Under the pieces are notes generated by a model. It was given only the letters and a program-made list of their open reading frames with translations. It did no database searches and was not told where the DNA came from. This document shows positions 53,501-60,217 of a DNA stretch of 64,000 nt, piece by piece. The DNA comes from Eilatimonas milleporae (GTDB taxonomy: Bacteria > Pseudomonadota > Alphaproteobacteria > Sphingomonadales > Kordiimonadaceae). The translations under genes were made by a program, and so were the position numbers. The DNA lies in contig NZ_REFR01000011.1 of assembly GCF_003688555.1 (NCBI RefSeq), positions 248,001-312,000 on the forward strand. Direction: 5' to 3'. The stretch's first letter is position 1; each line of letters opens with the position of its first letter.

Positions 53501-53702
53501 GCCGCTGGTGCTGTTTCCGGGCGCCGGCAGTGCGATCTATCGCGGCATGGCAACCACCATTGTCGGCGGTATGAGCCTGTCCACACTGTTCACATTGCTG
53601 CTGTTGCCCTGTCTGTTGAGGCTGAGCGGCACGATCAATCCGGCTGCCATTCTGCGGCTTGTCCGCCCTGCGGCGAACAAGCCCATGCATCCGGCGGAAT
53701 GA
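50589..53702 (+). CDS. RND efflux transporter permease (inner membrane)
   Basis: It has 1037 residues from ATG 50589. Typical RND layout: helix 1 (PAALIVIVLITLVLGVMMLT), two large periplasmic loops, and helices 2-6 and 8-12. GMVLDAAIVVLENIVRLRER is TM4 and GLVVNNAILLVAQTRAGQ is TM10. Relative to AcrB the second Asp of the TM4 pair is Ala and the TM10 Lys is Asn, so the proton relay differs from AcrB. The adaptor gene follows 64 bp downstream; no outer-membrane TolC-type gene is present in the window. Substrates unknown. Confidence 0.94.
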   Translation: MTLTEKSLKNPAALIVIVLITLVLGVMMLTRLPVQLFPDIERPQLAVQTFWRAASPNEIESEIVEPIEDVMRGIPGLSETRSWSNPAFAWVNMEFDLGTDMDRTLIEVISRLNRLPPLPADADQPQIVMNAGGGSGDTLIYLFTQFRADSILPRADYVSFIEENVVPRLEALSGVADVEIQAGAGLGDQLQIEFDPVRAAELGIDLTHIAQRVGRTTDSSGGYLEVGRRRYLLSFQGRYDPQELGELILDWRDGRPVKLGDVADVRVGPPPVNQVVYQNGNPAIGMRVMKSTGANVLATIDLLTEELNLLNATILAEQGITIEKSFDPSVFIKRAIRLLTGNLFIGMVLAVAVLWWFLRQIRATLLIAMTIPICLLTTIVVLGLFGRTVNVISLAGLAFATGMVLDAAIVVLENIVRLRERGEKPDMASLIGAKQVWGALLASTATTVAIFVPILFLRDVEGQLFADLALTIAIGVAISLVVAVTVLPVAAHGWLKRLPESDGAGERAARAAARLMRLSATPMRRAAIIVGLVGGAVGLSWALLPNLNYLPPVKRDAVDAFMMFPSGANMETVDRELAQVVVERLAPYMAGEKEPALRNYYFISFPNGQGGSVGVRAKDQNKVKELERLVRDEILAGFPDVFVFAQQGNLFGGFGGDGSVQLNLHSRDMESLRQVTQQAMGFIREALPGAQARPNPDPNVIAPELKIAPNDRRLAEVGYTRDDVARIIRALGDGLWLGEHFDGERRVDIILQAEEWSDPELLASIPLATPLGGTVPLGDLVTIERGVGPTQIQRVNRRRTVTFDINQPEGMALEDMVTILKTEVEPKLQALLPADATISYGGSADALERAVGSLAMNFILALGLLFLILAALFKSPSDAALVVLSIPLATVGGVLALKLLNQISFTPLDLLTMIGFIILLGLVVNNAILLVAQTRAGQADGLSRDQAVERAIALRLRPIFMSTLTSIMGMLPLVLFPGAGSAIYRGMATTIVGGMSLSTLFTLLLLPCLLRLSGTINPAAILRLVRPAANKPMHPAE

Positions 53703-53766
53703 CCGTTTGAAAGCGCCCCTATAACCATAAAACCGGCGCGGCGACCCTATAAAGCGAGGATAAAAC

Positions 53767-54903
53767 ATGACCAGCGATTTCACATTCAGAGGCACGGTCG
53801 TGCGTGCGGCGGCGGCTGCCATCGGTGGCCTGGTGGCCCTTGTCTGGCTGGGCTTTACCGCCCAGGCCGGGGCTCAGGATCAGGATCCGCAGGGGCCGCC
53901 CCCGGCCATTGTCGAAGTCGCGGAGGCGTCCGACGAAATGATGGCCCCGCAGGTTTTCATGCCCGGCACCGTTGTCAGCCGGAACGACAGCCGCATTGCC
54001 TCTGAAATCAGTGGCCGCGTCATCTGGGTGGCGGATGAAGGCGCGCGTGTTGCCGAGGGCGATGTCATCGCCGAAATCGACGATCGCAACCTGCGTCTCG
54101 CGGTGGCGCGCGGTGCTGCCCAGATCAAACGGCTGGAGGCCCGCATCACCTATCTGCGCTCGGACCTGAAGCGCGTGCAGGAACTGGCCGAGACCAATCA
54201 CACCCCCATCAGCCGCGCGGAAGAGGCTGAAAGCACGCTGGCCATGACCGAACAGGAACTGGCAGAGGCCCGTATCTCGCTCGAGCAGGCCGAGATTGAC
54301 ATGAAGCGGACCAGGGTGCGCGCGCCTTTTCCCGGACGCGTGGTTGCCCGGCTGGCCCAGATTGGCGAGTATTCGACCCCTGGCCGTGAAATCGTGCGTC
54401 TTGTCGATACCGAGCATCTGGAAGTGCGCGCGCAGGCACCCGTCGCGCTGTCCGCGGTCCTGACCGACGGTCTGGGTGTGACCCTGCGGCGCGGCAACAA
54501 CAGTGTCGACAGCCGTATCCGCGCGCTGATCCCGGTCGGCGATGAACAGTCCCGCAGTATGGAAATCCGTGTCGATGTGCCTGCTGCCGGTGATGCGATG
54601 CGCCCGGGCGGCATTTATGTGGTCGGGGCGGCCGTGCAGGTCGGGCTGCCGTCCAGTGTGCCGGAGAAGGTCGTGGCCGTTCCGCGCGATGCCCTTGTGC
54701 TGCGCTCCGAAGGCACTTACGTTTACCGCATTAATGAAGACAATATGGCGGAACGCCTGCTGGTGCGCCCGGGTGCCGCCAAGGGCGGGCGCGTTGCCGT
54801 CGCCGGGGGCGTGGAAAGCGGTGACCGTGTGGTCATTCGCGGTGGCGAGCGGCTGCGTCCCGGTCAGCCGGTAACGCTGAGGGAGATTGCCAATGGCCGT
54901 TAG
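53767..54903 (+). CDS. RND periplasmic adaptor subunit (membrane fusion protein)
   Basis: It has 378 residues. N-terminal signal/anchor (AAAIGGLVALVWLGFTAQAG), then lipoyl-like half motifs (ASEISGRVIWVADEGARVAE, VIAEIDDRNLRLAVARGAAQ), an alpha hairpin (about 115-180), RVRAPFPGRVVARLAQIGEY as the second lipoyl half, and C-terminal beta-barrel and membrane-proximal domains. Pairs with the permease just upstream; order permease-adaptor is the reverse of acrAB. Confidence 0.93.
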   Translation: MTSDFTFRGTVVRAAAAAIGGLVALVWLGFTAQAGAQDQDPQGPPPAIVEVAEASDEMMAPQVFMPGTVVSRNDSRIASEISGRVIWVADEGARVAEGDVIAEIDDRNLRLAVARGAAQIKRLEARITYLRSDLKRVQELAETNHTPISRAEEAESTLAMTEQELAEARISLEQAEIDMKRTRVRAPFPGRVVARLAQIGEYSTPGREIVRLVDTEHLEVRAQAPVALSAVLTDGLGVTLRRGNNSVDSRIRALIPVGDEQSRSMEIRVDVPAAGDAMRPGGIYVVGAAVQVGLPSSVPEKVVAVPRDALVLRSEGTYVYRINEDNMAERLLVRPGAAKGGRVAVAGGVESGDRVVIRGGERLRPGQPVTLREIANGR

Positions 54904-54985
54904 GCAAATACCCGTCATGATAACCGGCTGTTGAGGAAACGCGAAAACAGGTCGTCAATGAGAACACGGCCCCGATTGTTCAAAT

Positions 54986-56449
54986 ATGCAGAAAGACCAA
55001 TCCGATAACAGCCCCGGCGATGATGACGGCGCTGCCCGTGCCGATACGTCCGGCGGGGATGGCGGCGCCGTCAACAAGACCGGCAATACGGATGAGAGCG
55101 GTCAGGCGTTGTCCGCGTGGGACAGGCTGTCGCGGCTGTCCGCCAATCTGCCGGCTGAACCTTTGTCTGAGCCGCCTTTGGGTGCGCAACCCGTCGATAG
55201 CCCCCTGTCCGAGGACCCTTCGTCCGCCGACGTCCGGCGTAATACGCGCACAAGGCCGTTACCGCCGCCCGCGCGGCGCCGCCGTACCGTGCGTGCGTCC
55301 GCCGCCGGGGATGAAGCCGTGCAGATTGACAGGCGCAAGACGGGCCTGTCTTCCGGTATAATGGCGGGCGTTCTTTTCGCGGAACGGGACCGTATTTTCT
55401 GGACATTTCAAGCCGTTGGCTGGCTGGGATACGGTTTCGTCCGGGCGTTCCATGGTATGACCATCGGTATTCCCGTCAGCGAATATTACCCCATTATCAT
55501 CGCGGCAACCTTTATCGGCGTCGTCATGTCCACCGGTATGCGTTATGTCTACCGTCTGGCGCGCGGCTTCCCGCCGCAACTGACCTTTGTCGTGGCCGTT
55601 CTGGTCTCCGGCGGGCTTGGACTGATGTTTTCTTCGATCGAGACGGCGCTGGCGCCCTATATATTGTCAAACACGCCGCGACCGGTCGGTCTGGCGCGGT
55701 TCGGCAATGCCATGTTCGAAGCGACGGTGCTGTTTGCCTGGACCGCGATTTATTTCGGATATCATTATTATCAGTCTTTCCGGGAACAACAGGAACAGGC
55801 ACTTAAAGCCACGGCCATGGCGCATCAGGCACAGCTTAAAATGCTGCGCTATCAGCTCAATCCGCATTTTCTGTTCAATACGCTGAATGCCATTTCGACG
55901 CTGGTCCTGGAAAAGGCCGAGGACGAGGCCAACAAGATGCTGACGAAACTGTCCAGCTTTTTGCGGTATACCCTCGTCAACCAGCCAACGCAGAAAGTCA
56001 CGCTTGAACAGGAACTCTACGCTCTTGGCCTGTATCTCGATATCGAGAAGGTCCGGTTCGCCGACCGGCTGCAAATTGTCTATGACGTGGACGAGGATGC
56101 AAGCGGTGCCATGATCCCCAGCCTGATTCTCCAGCCCCTGATCGAAAACGCCATCAAATATGCCATTGCCCCGTCGGTGGATGGCGGGACGCTGACGATC
56201 TGCGCGAAAATCAGCGAAGGCCGTCTATGCATGGCGCTTAAGGATGATGGTCCCGGTCTGGACGATCCCGAAAATATAAAAAGTAAATCCGGGTCGGGCG
56301 TGGGACTTGCCAACACCAAGGACCGGCTGGCACAAATTTACGGTGCCGACCATTCGCTCAGGCTGGAAAATCTGGAACCGAGCGGACTGGGCGTCTTTAT
56401 GGAAATCCCGTGCGAGCGGGAGCGGCTGATCCGGCGGGCCACATCGTAA
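54986..56449 (+). CDS. LytS-type sensor histidine kinase
   Basis: It has 487 residues. The first 125 or so are hydrophilic, first Asp/Gly-rich, then Arg-rich (RTRPLPPPARRRRTVRASAA), and look disordered. About four membrane helices follow (TFQAVGWLGYGFVRAF, YYPIIIAATFIGVVMSTG, FVVAVLVSGGLGLMFSS, EATVLFAWTAIYFGYHYY). The kinase core is LytS-type: phospho-His in QLNPHFLFNTLNAISTLV, N-box PLIENAIKYAIAPS, and G-boxes LKDDGPGLDD and GSGVGLANTKDRL. Paired with the LytTR regulator that follows. Confidence 0.93.
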   Translation: MQKDQSDNSPGDDDGAARADTSGGDGGAVNKTGNTDESGQALSAWDRLSRLSANLPAEPLSEPPLGAQPVDSPLSEDPSSADVRRNTRTRPLPPPARRRRTVRASAAGDEAVQIDRRKTGLSSGIMAGVLFAERDRIFWTFQAVGWLGYGFVRAFHGMTIGIPVSEYYPIIIAATFIGVVMSTGMRYVYRLARGFPPQLTFVVAVLVSGGLGLMFSSIETALAPYILSNTPRPVGLARFGNAMFEATVLFAWTAIYFGYHYYQSFREQQEQALKATAMAHQAQLKMLRYQLNPHFLFNTLNAISTLVLEKAEDEANKMLTKLSSFLRYTLVNQPTQKVTLEQELYALGLYLDIEKVRFADRLQIVYDVDEDASGAMIPSLILQPLIENAIKYAIAPSVDGGTLTICAKISEGRLCMALKDDGPGLDDPENIKSKSGSGVGLANTKDRLAQIYGADHSLRLENLEPSGLGVFMEIPCERERLIRRATS

Positions 56450-56550
56450 GGCTCAGATCCGGTGACGCGGGACGGGTTCGCGGCCCTGTAAAATGATCGA
56501 CCTGTGAAATGATCGATCTGGCAAGCCCATTTGAAAGAGGCGGGGACAAA

Positions 56551-57375
56551 ATGAACAACAGCCGGACAATCCGCACCCTTCTGGTGGATGATGAACCCTT
56601 GGCCATCCGGGGCCTGAAAATCCGGCTGGAGGCATTTGACGATATCGAGATCGTTGGAAGCAGTGCCAACGGACGCGACGCTGTCAAGGCGATCAAGGAT
56701 CTGCGGCCCGATCTGGTTTTTCTCGATATTCAGATGCCCGGATTCGACGGTTTTGCCGTCATCCGGTCCCTGATCGGAGAAACTGACATTCCGCTTGTTA
56801 TCTTTGTCACGGCCTATGACCAGTATGCGCTGGAAGCGTTCGAAGCGCACGCCCTTGATTATCTGCTGAAACCTGTGGAACCGGAACGCCTGGCCGAGGC
56901 CGTGCACCGTGTGCGCGAGCGTCTGGCGACACGTGTGGCCGTGGAACAGAATGCCAAACTGGTCCGGATGATCGAGGGCATGGAAGGCACAGAGAAAGAC
57001 GTACTGACGGCCATTCTGGACCAGAAGTCAGCCCCGGCGGACGATACCCGGTTCGATCCGCAACTGCGGATCAAGGACCGCGGCCATATCACCATCGTCA
57101 ATGTGGCCGATATAGATTATATCGATGCGGCGGGTGACTATATGTGCATCCATGTTGATGACAAGACCCACATCCTGCGCGAGACCATGAAAACGATGGA
57201 GCGCCGTCTGGACCCAAGGGTGTTCCAGCGCATCCACCGGTCCACCATTGTCAATCTGGACAAGGTGCAGGAGGTCCGCCCCCATGCCAATGGTGAATGT
57301 TTCCTGCGGCTCAGTTCTGGCAAGGAACTGAAAGTCAGCCGGTCGCACAAGGATGTGGTCGGGCGTTTCCTGTAA
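56551..57375 (+). CDS. LytTR family response regulator
   Basis: It has 274 residues from ATG 56551 (GAGGCGGGG upstream). Receiver with LLVDDEPLAIRGLKIRLEAF and phospho-Asp in LVFLDIQMPGFDGFAV; LDYLLKPVEPERL closes the domain. The C-terminal LytTR DNA-binding domain shows YIDAAGDYMCIHVDDKTHIL, VFQRIHRSTIVNLDKVQEV and LKVSRSHKDVVGRFL. It probably controls the adjacent RND operon, as inferred from position. A tandem near-repeat (aaatgatcgacctg / aaatgatcgatctg) just upstream at about 56490-56520 could be part of its leader or binding site. Confidence 0.94.
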   Translation: MNNSRTIRTLLVDDEPLAIRGLKIRLEAFDDIEIVGSSANGRDAVKAIKDLRPDLVFLDIQMPGFDGFAVIRSLIGETDIPLVIFVTAYDQYALEAFEAHALDYLLKPVEPERLAEAVHRVRERLATRVAVEQNAKLVRMIEGMEGTEKDVLTAILDQKSAPADDTRFDPQLRIKDRGHITIVNVADIDYIDAAGDYMCIHVDDKTHILRETMKTMERRLDPRVFQRIHRSTIVNLDKVQEVRPHANGECFLRLSSGKELKVSRSHKDVVGRFL

Positions 57376-57451
57376 ACCGGCGGCCCTTGCCGTCGCATGA
57401 GCCGTTCTGCCGGTTCAATCTCCTGAACCCGTTTAAGCCTGTGGCGGCGGT

Positions 57452-58267
57452 TCAAAGCGAGGGTATGTTTTCCTGTAACCGTCCGCCGATGCGCACGGGG
57501 GCGATCCGCTTCGCCAGGCCGGTTTTATCGTCCGTTTCGACAAAGACGCCGCAGACGGTGGCCGGTCCCATGGCCGGCGTGTAGCGTTCCTTGTTCATAC
57601 GGGTCAGAAAACGGTTGATGGGTTCTTCCTTTTCCATGCCGATGACCGAATTATAATCCCCGCACATGCCGGCATCCGTCTGATAGGCCGTGCCGCCGGG
57701 CAGAATTTGTGCGTCCGCTGTCGGGACATGGCTGTGGGTGCCGACCACCATGCTGACCCGTCCGTCCAGATAATGCCCCATCGCCATTTTTTCCGATGTG
57801 GCCTCCCCGTGAAAATCCACCATGATGGCATCGACGGTGGCGGCCAGTTTCAGCCGGTCCAGAACGTTGTCAATGGCCCGGAACGGACATTCCAGCGGAT
57901 TCATGAACACCCGGCCCATCGCGTTGATGACACCGATTTTTTTACCCCGCACCGTTGTAAAGACCGTAAAGCCGCGCCCCGGTGTGCCGTCCGGATAGTT
58001 CACGGGCCTGAGCAGGCGCTCGTCCCGGTCCATGGCCGCCATGACGTCCCGCTGATCGAAGCTGTGATTGCCGCCGGTAATCGCATCGGCGCCCGCCTGG
58101 ATAAGCTGGCCGGCGATTTTATCTGTCATGCCGAAGCCGGCGGCGGAGTTTTCCGCATTCACGGCAATGAAATCCGGTTTCAGACGGTCTCTGAGGTCGG
58201 GCATATGTTCCGATATGGCCGTCCGGCCGCTGCGGCCCAGAACATCTCCGAGAAAAAGCAAGCGCAT
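57452..58267 (-). CDS. ymdB: YmdB family metallophosphoesterase
   Basis: It has 271 residues. Metallophosphoesterase motifs: LLFLGDVLGRSGRTA, FIAVNAENSAAGFG, ITGGNHSFDQRD and VVGTHSHVPTADAQIL, with VDFHGEATSEKMAMGHYLDG specific to the YmdB/TIGR00282 group. Relatives hydrolyse 2',3'-cyclic nucleotides and affect RNA turnover and biofilm formation. It lies 32 bp after the cyclo-ligase gene on the same strand. Confidence 0.92.
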   Translation of the reverse strand: MRLLFLGDVLGRSGRTAISEHMPDLRDRLKPDFIAVNAENSAAGFGMTDKIAGQLIQAGADAITGGNHSFDQRDVMAAMDRDERLLRPVNYPDGTPGRGFTVFTTVRGKKIGVINAMGRVFMNPLECPFRAIDNVLDRLKLAATVDAIMVDFHGEATSEKMAMGHYLDGRVSMVVGTHSHVPTADAQILPGGTAYQTDAGMCGDYNSVIGMEKEEPINRFLTRMNKERYTPAMGPATVCGVFVETDDKTGLAKRIAPVRIGGRLQENIPSL

Positions 58268-58299
58268 CGTCGCTCCTTACCTGTTTGCCGTCCGAAGCC

Positions 58300-58917
58300 T
58301 TAAATGTCCGGGTGCCGATGACCCGGCAACACCAGTCCCTCTTCCGTCAAGACGCCGTGCAGTGGAATGTCGTGCGGCTCCCGCGGCATGATATCCACCA
58401 ACTGGGCGGAAAAGGCCAATCCAAAAGCCCGGACGCTGGTAAAACCGGCCAGTGTCCGGTCGTAATAGCCGCCGCCATAGCCCAGCCGGTAACAGCCCGC
58501 GTCGAACGCCAGCAGCGGTACAAACAGCATATCCGGTTCCACGGACGGTGCCTCGGCACCCGGTTGCCGGGTCCCGAAGGGACCGTCTTTCAGCGGATCG
58601 CCCAGCGCGAATACGCGAAAGATTAATGGCCCGTCCCTGTCCGTTACCACGGGCAGGGCCGCCGTCAGGCCGAGACGGTCAATCAGCGGCAGCAGAAAGC
58701 GGCTGTCCAGTTCCCCGTCAAGTGGCCAGTAGAGGCCGACGGTGCCGCCCTGTGTCAGGCTGTCCAGCAATGGGCGGGCATGACCCGAAAGCCGTTCGGC
58801 CGCATCCAGGCGGTAGCGTTCCGGCAGGGCGGCACGCAGCGCCTTTGCCTGCTTGCGCAGCGCGACCTTGGCGGTTTTCGGTGTGGCGGCCATGGTGTGC
58901 TGCGATTGTGTTGCCAT
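58300..58917 (-). CDS. 5-formyltetrahydrofolate cyclo-ligase
   Basis: Converts 5-formyl-THF with ATP to 5,10-methenyl-THF. It has 205 residues from ATG 58917; ATG 58893 is an alternative. KVALRKQAKALRAALPERYR, GTVGLYWPLDGELDSRFLLP, and the signature LLAFDAGCYRLGYGGGYYDR are present. It follows the 6S RNA and zapA, the same order as ygfA-ssrS-zapA in gammaproteobacteria. Confidence 0.93.
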   Translation of the reverse strand: MATQSQHTMAATPKTAKVALRKQAKALRAALPERYRLDAAERLSGHARPLLDSLTQGGTVGLYWPLDGELDSRFLLPLIDRLGLTAALPVVTDRDGPLIFRVFALGDPLKDGPFGTRQPGAEAPSVEPDMLFVPLLAFDAGCYRLGYGGGYYDRTLAGFTSVRAFGLAFSAQLVDIMPREPHDIPLHGVLTEEGLVLPGHRHPDI

Positions 58918-58976
58918 GATATGCGGACGGGCCCTTTGGGCATTTGAGTGCAGTGGTTCTATCGTGCCGGACGGGT

Positions 58977-59136
58977 GCGGGACCGCCTCTGCCGTGACGC
59001 TGTTGTACCCTCCGGAACCTGACAAGTCAGGTGGGTGCCGTATATCCGGGACCACGATCCCGGTCAGGGACAGCTCCCTGGAGGTTGGTATAGCCCCGGG
59101 GGTTACAGATATGGACACGTACAGCGCAGTGCCCGC
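58977..59136 (-). ncRNA. ssrS: 6S RNA
   Basis: The roughly 220-bp gap between zapA and the cyclo-ligase is the classic 6S position. Read on the minus strand it folds as one long rod: the ends pair (GCGGG at 59136-59132 with CCCGC at 58981-58977), CGCTGT pairs with ACAGCG further in, and GTAACCCCCGG (59106-59096) pairs with CCGGAGGGTAC (59015-59005), leaving a central open region. The inferred length of 160 nt is normal. 6S RNA mimics an open promoter and sequesters sigma-70 RNA polymerase. Ends are inferred from pairing. Confidence 0.72.
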
Positions 59137-59145
59137 GAGCCTTAT

Positions 59146-59463
59146 TTAGGACGCTTGCAGCCGTGCAGCAATCCCTTCCACGTCTGCAGCCACTTCGGTC
59201 ATCAGATGGGCAAGGTCGGTTTCGCTGAAACCGCCCGGCAGACCGCCTTGTCCTTTGCCCTCCAGCGCTTCGCGCATTTCGTCGGCGATCAGGATCGCCA
59301 CCATCAGCAAAAGGCGGCTTTCCGAGACTTGTCCCAGTTTGGTCGACAGCTTCGCCGCTTTGCCGTCCACATAGGCCGCAAGCTCCGACAAACGCTGTTC
59401 TTCGCCGTCCGCGCAAGCCAGGGTATAATTGCGCCCGCCCACGGTGACCGTGATCTGTGCCAT
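59146..59463 (-). CDS. zapA: Cell division protein ZapA
   Basis: It has 105 residues: MAQITVTVGGRNYTLACADG, then LSELAAYVDGKAAKLSTKLG and a coiled-coil C-terminus. ZapA cross-links FtsZ filaments in the Z-ring. Its start lies 2 bp after the stop of the upstream coiled-coil gene, so the two are translated together. 6S RNA follows its stop by about 10 bases. Confidence 0.92.
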   Translation of the reverse strand: MAQITVTVGGRNYTLACADGEEQRLSELAAYVDGKAAKLSTKLGQVSESRLLLMVAILIADEMREALEGKGQGGLPGGFSETDLAHLMTEVAADVEGIAARLQAS

Positions 59464-59465
59464 GC

Positions 59466-59906
59466 CTAAAGCCTTTCTTCCACCAGCGGGCCGAGACGCG
59501 CGATCGCTTCATCCAGCCGGGCCTTGATTCTGTCACGCTCCGCCGTCAGGCCGGCAACGGCTGTCTCCAGTTGTTCATTTGCCGCTTTCAGGGCGGTGTT
59601 GTCATCGGCAAGGGCACTGTTGGCCGCCGACTCGGCCGCCGCCGCGCTGTCGCTATCGGCGGCATCGCGCGCTTCAAGTTCGGCTTCCAGCGCCTGATAT
59701 TGCCGCCTTAACAGATCGTGGCTGTGGCTGAGTGCCTGTTTTTCCGCTTCCACGGCATCCAGCCGTTCTTTCAGACTGGCGCGTTCCTCTTTCAGCCGCG
59801 TCCGATCCTGTGCCAGTTTTTCAGCATTCTGGGCGGCCTGTTGCAGCGCGCTTCCCAGCCGGTGTCTCGCTGTTTCCAGATCGGGCGCTTCAGATGTTTG
59901 CGACAT
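59466..59906 (-). CDS. Coiled-coil protein encoded upstream of zapA (DUF4164-like)
   Basis: It has 146 residues from ATG 59906. Nearly all of it is predicted coiled coil with heptads rich in Ala, Glu, Leu and Arg (RLKEERASLKERLDAVEAEK; LLRRQYQALEAELEARDAAD). Alphaproteobacteria often have such a gene just before zapA, and a ZapB-like partner role is plausible but not shown. Confidence 0.8.
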   Translation of the reverse strand: MSQTSEAPDLETARHRLGSALQQAAQNAEKLAQDRTRLKEERASLKERLDAVEAEKQALSHSHDLLRRQYQALEAELEARDAADSDSAAAAESAANSALADDNTALKAANEQLETAVAGLTAERDRIKARLDEAIARLGPLVEERL

Positions 59907-60217
59907 AGCCGTATCGATCCTGTTTCCGCCGGTTCTCCGTACCCGGCGTGTCCTCATGCGAACCATAGGGCCGGGGGGCGGACAGCGTCAATGCGGCTTC
60001 ACGCTTTCCCGCCGCACCGGCCGTGGCGATGCCTTTCATGACACAGTTGTTGACTGTGGGGAGCAAGCTCGCCATTTTGTCCGCACTTTTTCTAGGGGGT
60101 GCGAGTCTCCCCGTACCATATCCGGGGTCCTGACCATAATGGATACAGGCCGGTTTTCCGGCCGGCGGCATATCTGCCGGTTCCGTATACGGATATGGGT
60201 CCATGTAGAGGATTGCC
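59907..60217. other. 311-bp divergent region between the zapA operon and tkt
   Basis: No gene or structured RNA is recognised. Promoters for both directions should lie here. AGAGGATTGCC before the tkt ATG is its ribosome site. Confidence 0.4.
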
